The translations under genes and the position numbers were made by a program. The notes beneath the pieces were generated by a model. The model saw only the letters and a program-made list of their open reading frames with translations, was not told the DNA's origin and ran no database searches. Shown one piece after another: positions 62,195-64,000 of a stretch of 64,000 bases of DNA. The stretch's first letter is position 1. Every line of letters begins with the position of its first letter. Origin of the DNA: Saccoglossus kowalevskii (Eukaryota; Hemichordata; Enteropneusta; Harrimaniidae). The stretch lies in NCBI RefSeq assembly GCF_000003605.2, contig NW_003134350.1:356380-420379 (forward strand), in the 5' to 3' direction.

Positions 62195-62484
62195 CTGAAA
62201 TTAACATCATTTGATTTTGCATAAATACTACAAGATAATAATAGTAATGAAAAAAAACATAATGCTGTGTTATGTAAAACCGGAAGTATACTCCCCTGAA
62301 TTCATACATTATATATTTGATATTATTTGATATTTCAAATATTTATATTATTTGATTATGTTCACTGATTCATGGACTCATCGGAAAAAGAAATTCACAC
62401 ACTCACACCAATTACACAGACCCAACATCAAACACAGTCAGGGATTCAGCACATCGTTATATTAGTAAATAATTACCATCTTAC

Positions 62485-62607
62485 CACGTTTGGATAAAAT
62501 TGTACATTGATTGTTGGTGGATCGAGCGCTGTCCACAACGTTAATATGATTATATCAATGACTAGTAATACAACAATGACACCAAATAAATGTATGTCCA
62601 TGATTCT
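62485..62607 (-). CDS. GABA-B receptor-like gene B, TM4 exon
   Basis: A 41-codon phase 0-0 minus-strand exon, acceptor TATTTCAG and donor GTG|GTAAGA. It reads RIMDIHLFGVIVVLLVIDII, then ILTLWTALDPP and a short hydrophilic end. The hydrophobic stretch with I-D and the W-x-A-(L/V)-D-P ending matches the fourth transmembrane helix of GABA-B receptors (family form L-(L/V)-I-D-x-x-I-L-x-x-W-x-x-x-D-P). It follows the TM3 exon after a 240-bp intron in matching phase. Confidence 0.93.
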
Positions 62608-62847
62608 CTGAAATACAAGTATAAAAAACGTGATTATTAATTATAATCAATAATACTGGCCGATTTAGTATATTCAGCCCACAACATTGTAGATTATACT
62701 AGCTAACTAATCCAACGTTTGTCGTTACATGCTTCAGTAAAGTTGGTGTACATTGTTTACCAATGCAATTATTCTGAAGGACGAGATAAGATTATACAAA
62801 TATGATTATTTGAAAGCAAGTTATAAGGTTGAAAATCAAATACTTAC

Positions 62848-62955
62848 AATGGTCTTCACTTTTTTATTTGTGAATATCTTGTGTATTCGCCAAGTTTTGC
62901 TGAACATGGCGCCAAATCCAGTTGTAAATCCGATACACAGAACCCAAGTTCGTAA
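62848..62955 (-). CDS. GABA-B receptor-like gene B, TM3 exon
   Basis: A 36-codon phase 0-0 minus-strand exon, acceptor AATTCAG and donor ATT|GTAAGT. It reads [20 protein letters not shown], then [16 protein letters not shown]. This is close to the third transmembrane helix and second intracellular loop of GABA-B subunit 2, where the family has R-(T/A)-W-(L/V)-L-C-I-G-F-T, G-(A/S)-M-F-S-K-(T/I)-W-R-(V/I)-H. In vertebrates this loop takes part in G-protein coupling. Exons for the extracellular domain and TM1-TM2 should lie upstream, to the right; I did not recognise them between 62,956 and 64,000. Confidence 0.95.
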
Positions 62956-64000
62956 CTGAATTATTAGAATAGAAAATACCAATCTGATAAAACAGCTTCA
63001 TGGTAAATCGTCGACCTTTAAAGCTTCTTCGATAGCTGACGTTAAATGCACCAATTTAATAATGTTCAATCATGTTCTTATTTTAGTAAATAATGGCTTA
63101 ACACAAAGGAGTGCCTATCACAAATGCACCAACACATATAGTAGTATGGTAACAACAAGCTCCACCAATGGTCGAACCAACGAAATTTTAGAAAATACGC
63201 ATTTTATATAACAGAATGAGCGTTTTTGAATGTGAGTATTGAACAACTTAGCACTGTTGGCATTTCTGATACATAACCAAAGGTTTTCCCAAGCGCGAAG
63301 TCGATCAATTACTACAGGAAATACCTGAGCGGAGCGGAACGACTACACGACATAGTCACTAATGATGGTTACAGTGAGTGTATTTTGATTATTGCGTGAC
63401 ATTTACGATAGTGCAAATGTTTTCATTTTCATTTTAAAACTATCGTCATATGTCAGCCAGTCACGGTACGCAATTGCAGTTTTCGTTTCAAAGAAAAAAA
63501 CAGAATGTGTACTTTTCCTCTCCCCGCCTTAGGCACTAGTATATAATGTTTCACAGTGAACACGATTCAGACGTCGCGGGAGAGTTTATTTTCAATTAGC
63601 TTTTGTTATATCCCTGTTTCTAGTTTTACTGCTTCACATGTGTTATTTTTATTAAATTCGTTCACACTGTAGACAGAAAACTAATTTATCGGCTTTATTT
63701 TCAACGATTGGATTTTGGTTTGCACTGATTCTGTATGGAACTACTGTGCCAGCTGCAGTTAATGTAGGCGCCAGTTTTTATATCAACTAAAACAGTGTTT
63801 TACAATCATACATGGCGTGCACTGTTTATCGGGGAAATAGTAATAATATTATTGCTTTTTATTCACTGTAACCACCAATTGTAACTACGCCGAGTGATCG
63901 CAAATTGTAATAGTCACCCTGACTAATTTGGTTATTATGATTATTTTAAAATGTCATAAATCATATCATAAGGGAATCTTTGTGCGTATAAATGACTTTG
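62956..64000. other. Upstream intron of gene B, right end
   Basis: No TM1-TM2 or ligand-binding exon was recognised on the minus strand. The rest of gene B should lie beyond the window. Confidence 0.5.

Noticed and set aside
1-64000. CRISPR arrays, bacterial operons, phage or plasmid features
   Set aside because: The split exons with GT/AG borders and metazoan receptor proteins show animal nuclear DNA; the tandem arrays lack unique spacers.

Overview
The window is AT-rich nuclear DNA of a multicellular animal. Its coding sequence is cut into short exons with GT/AG borders, introns are long, and most of the rest is decayed repeats. The exon proteins, minisatellites, small inverted-repeat elements and a DIRS-type retroelement fossil suggest a marine invertebrate. 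I cannot name the species from sequence alone; a hemichordate or similar invertebrate deuterostome is only a guess.

Two genes are supported, both on the minus strand and both metabotropic GABA-B receptor-like (class C GPCR). Gene B (about 59.2-63.0 kb, running on past the right edge) shows the second half of the seven-transmembrane domain: TM3, TM4, TM5 and TM6-TM7 exons, then a cytoplasmic tail exon with the start of a coiled coil. Gene A lies downstream on the same strand. It begins with a signal-peptide exon at 51.3 kb, has an inferred first intron of about 38 kb, and continues with four ligand-binding-domain exons at 13.2-9.8 kb. Its later exons were not found in the window and should lie to the left. 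The arrangement is a head-to-tail pair of GABA-B receptor paralogues, so the two gene fragments are not one receptor.

The remainder is mostly repeats. From left to right: a 2.5-kb foldback-like element with long inverted arms and an internal 80-bp palindromic array (6.5-9.0 kb); a 21-bp minisatellite with higher-order structure and inverted monomers at its edge (10.5-11.3 kb); tRNA-related SINE-like pieces (16.8, 17.1, 54.4 kb); a degenerate ~190-bp tandem array (17.1-17.9 kb); two more copies of the foldback family (19.2-21.2 and 29.5-31.0 kb); a three-copy dispersed family (21.2, 35.9, 43.5 kb); tandem arrays at 25.1 and 26.6 kb; a broken DIRS-type retroelement (31.1-34.3 kb) followed by a small CXC cysteine-rich reading frame; an assembly gap (46,783-47,320) with inverted and direct repeats at its edges; a small terminal-inverted-repeat element (55.1 kb); and a 34-bp minisatellite whose end lies about 10 bp from the splice donor of gene B's tail exon.

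Most other open frames are short, AT-driven and have no recognisable protein, so they are not called genes. All family assignments come from reading the sequence and remembered family features, with no database search.
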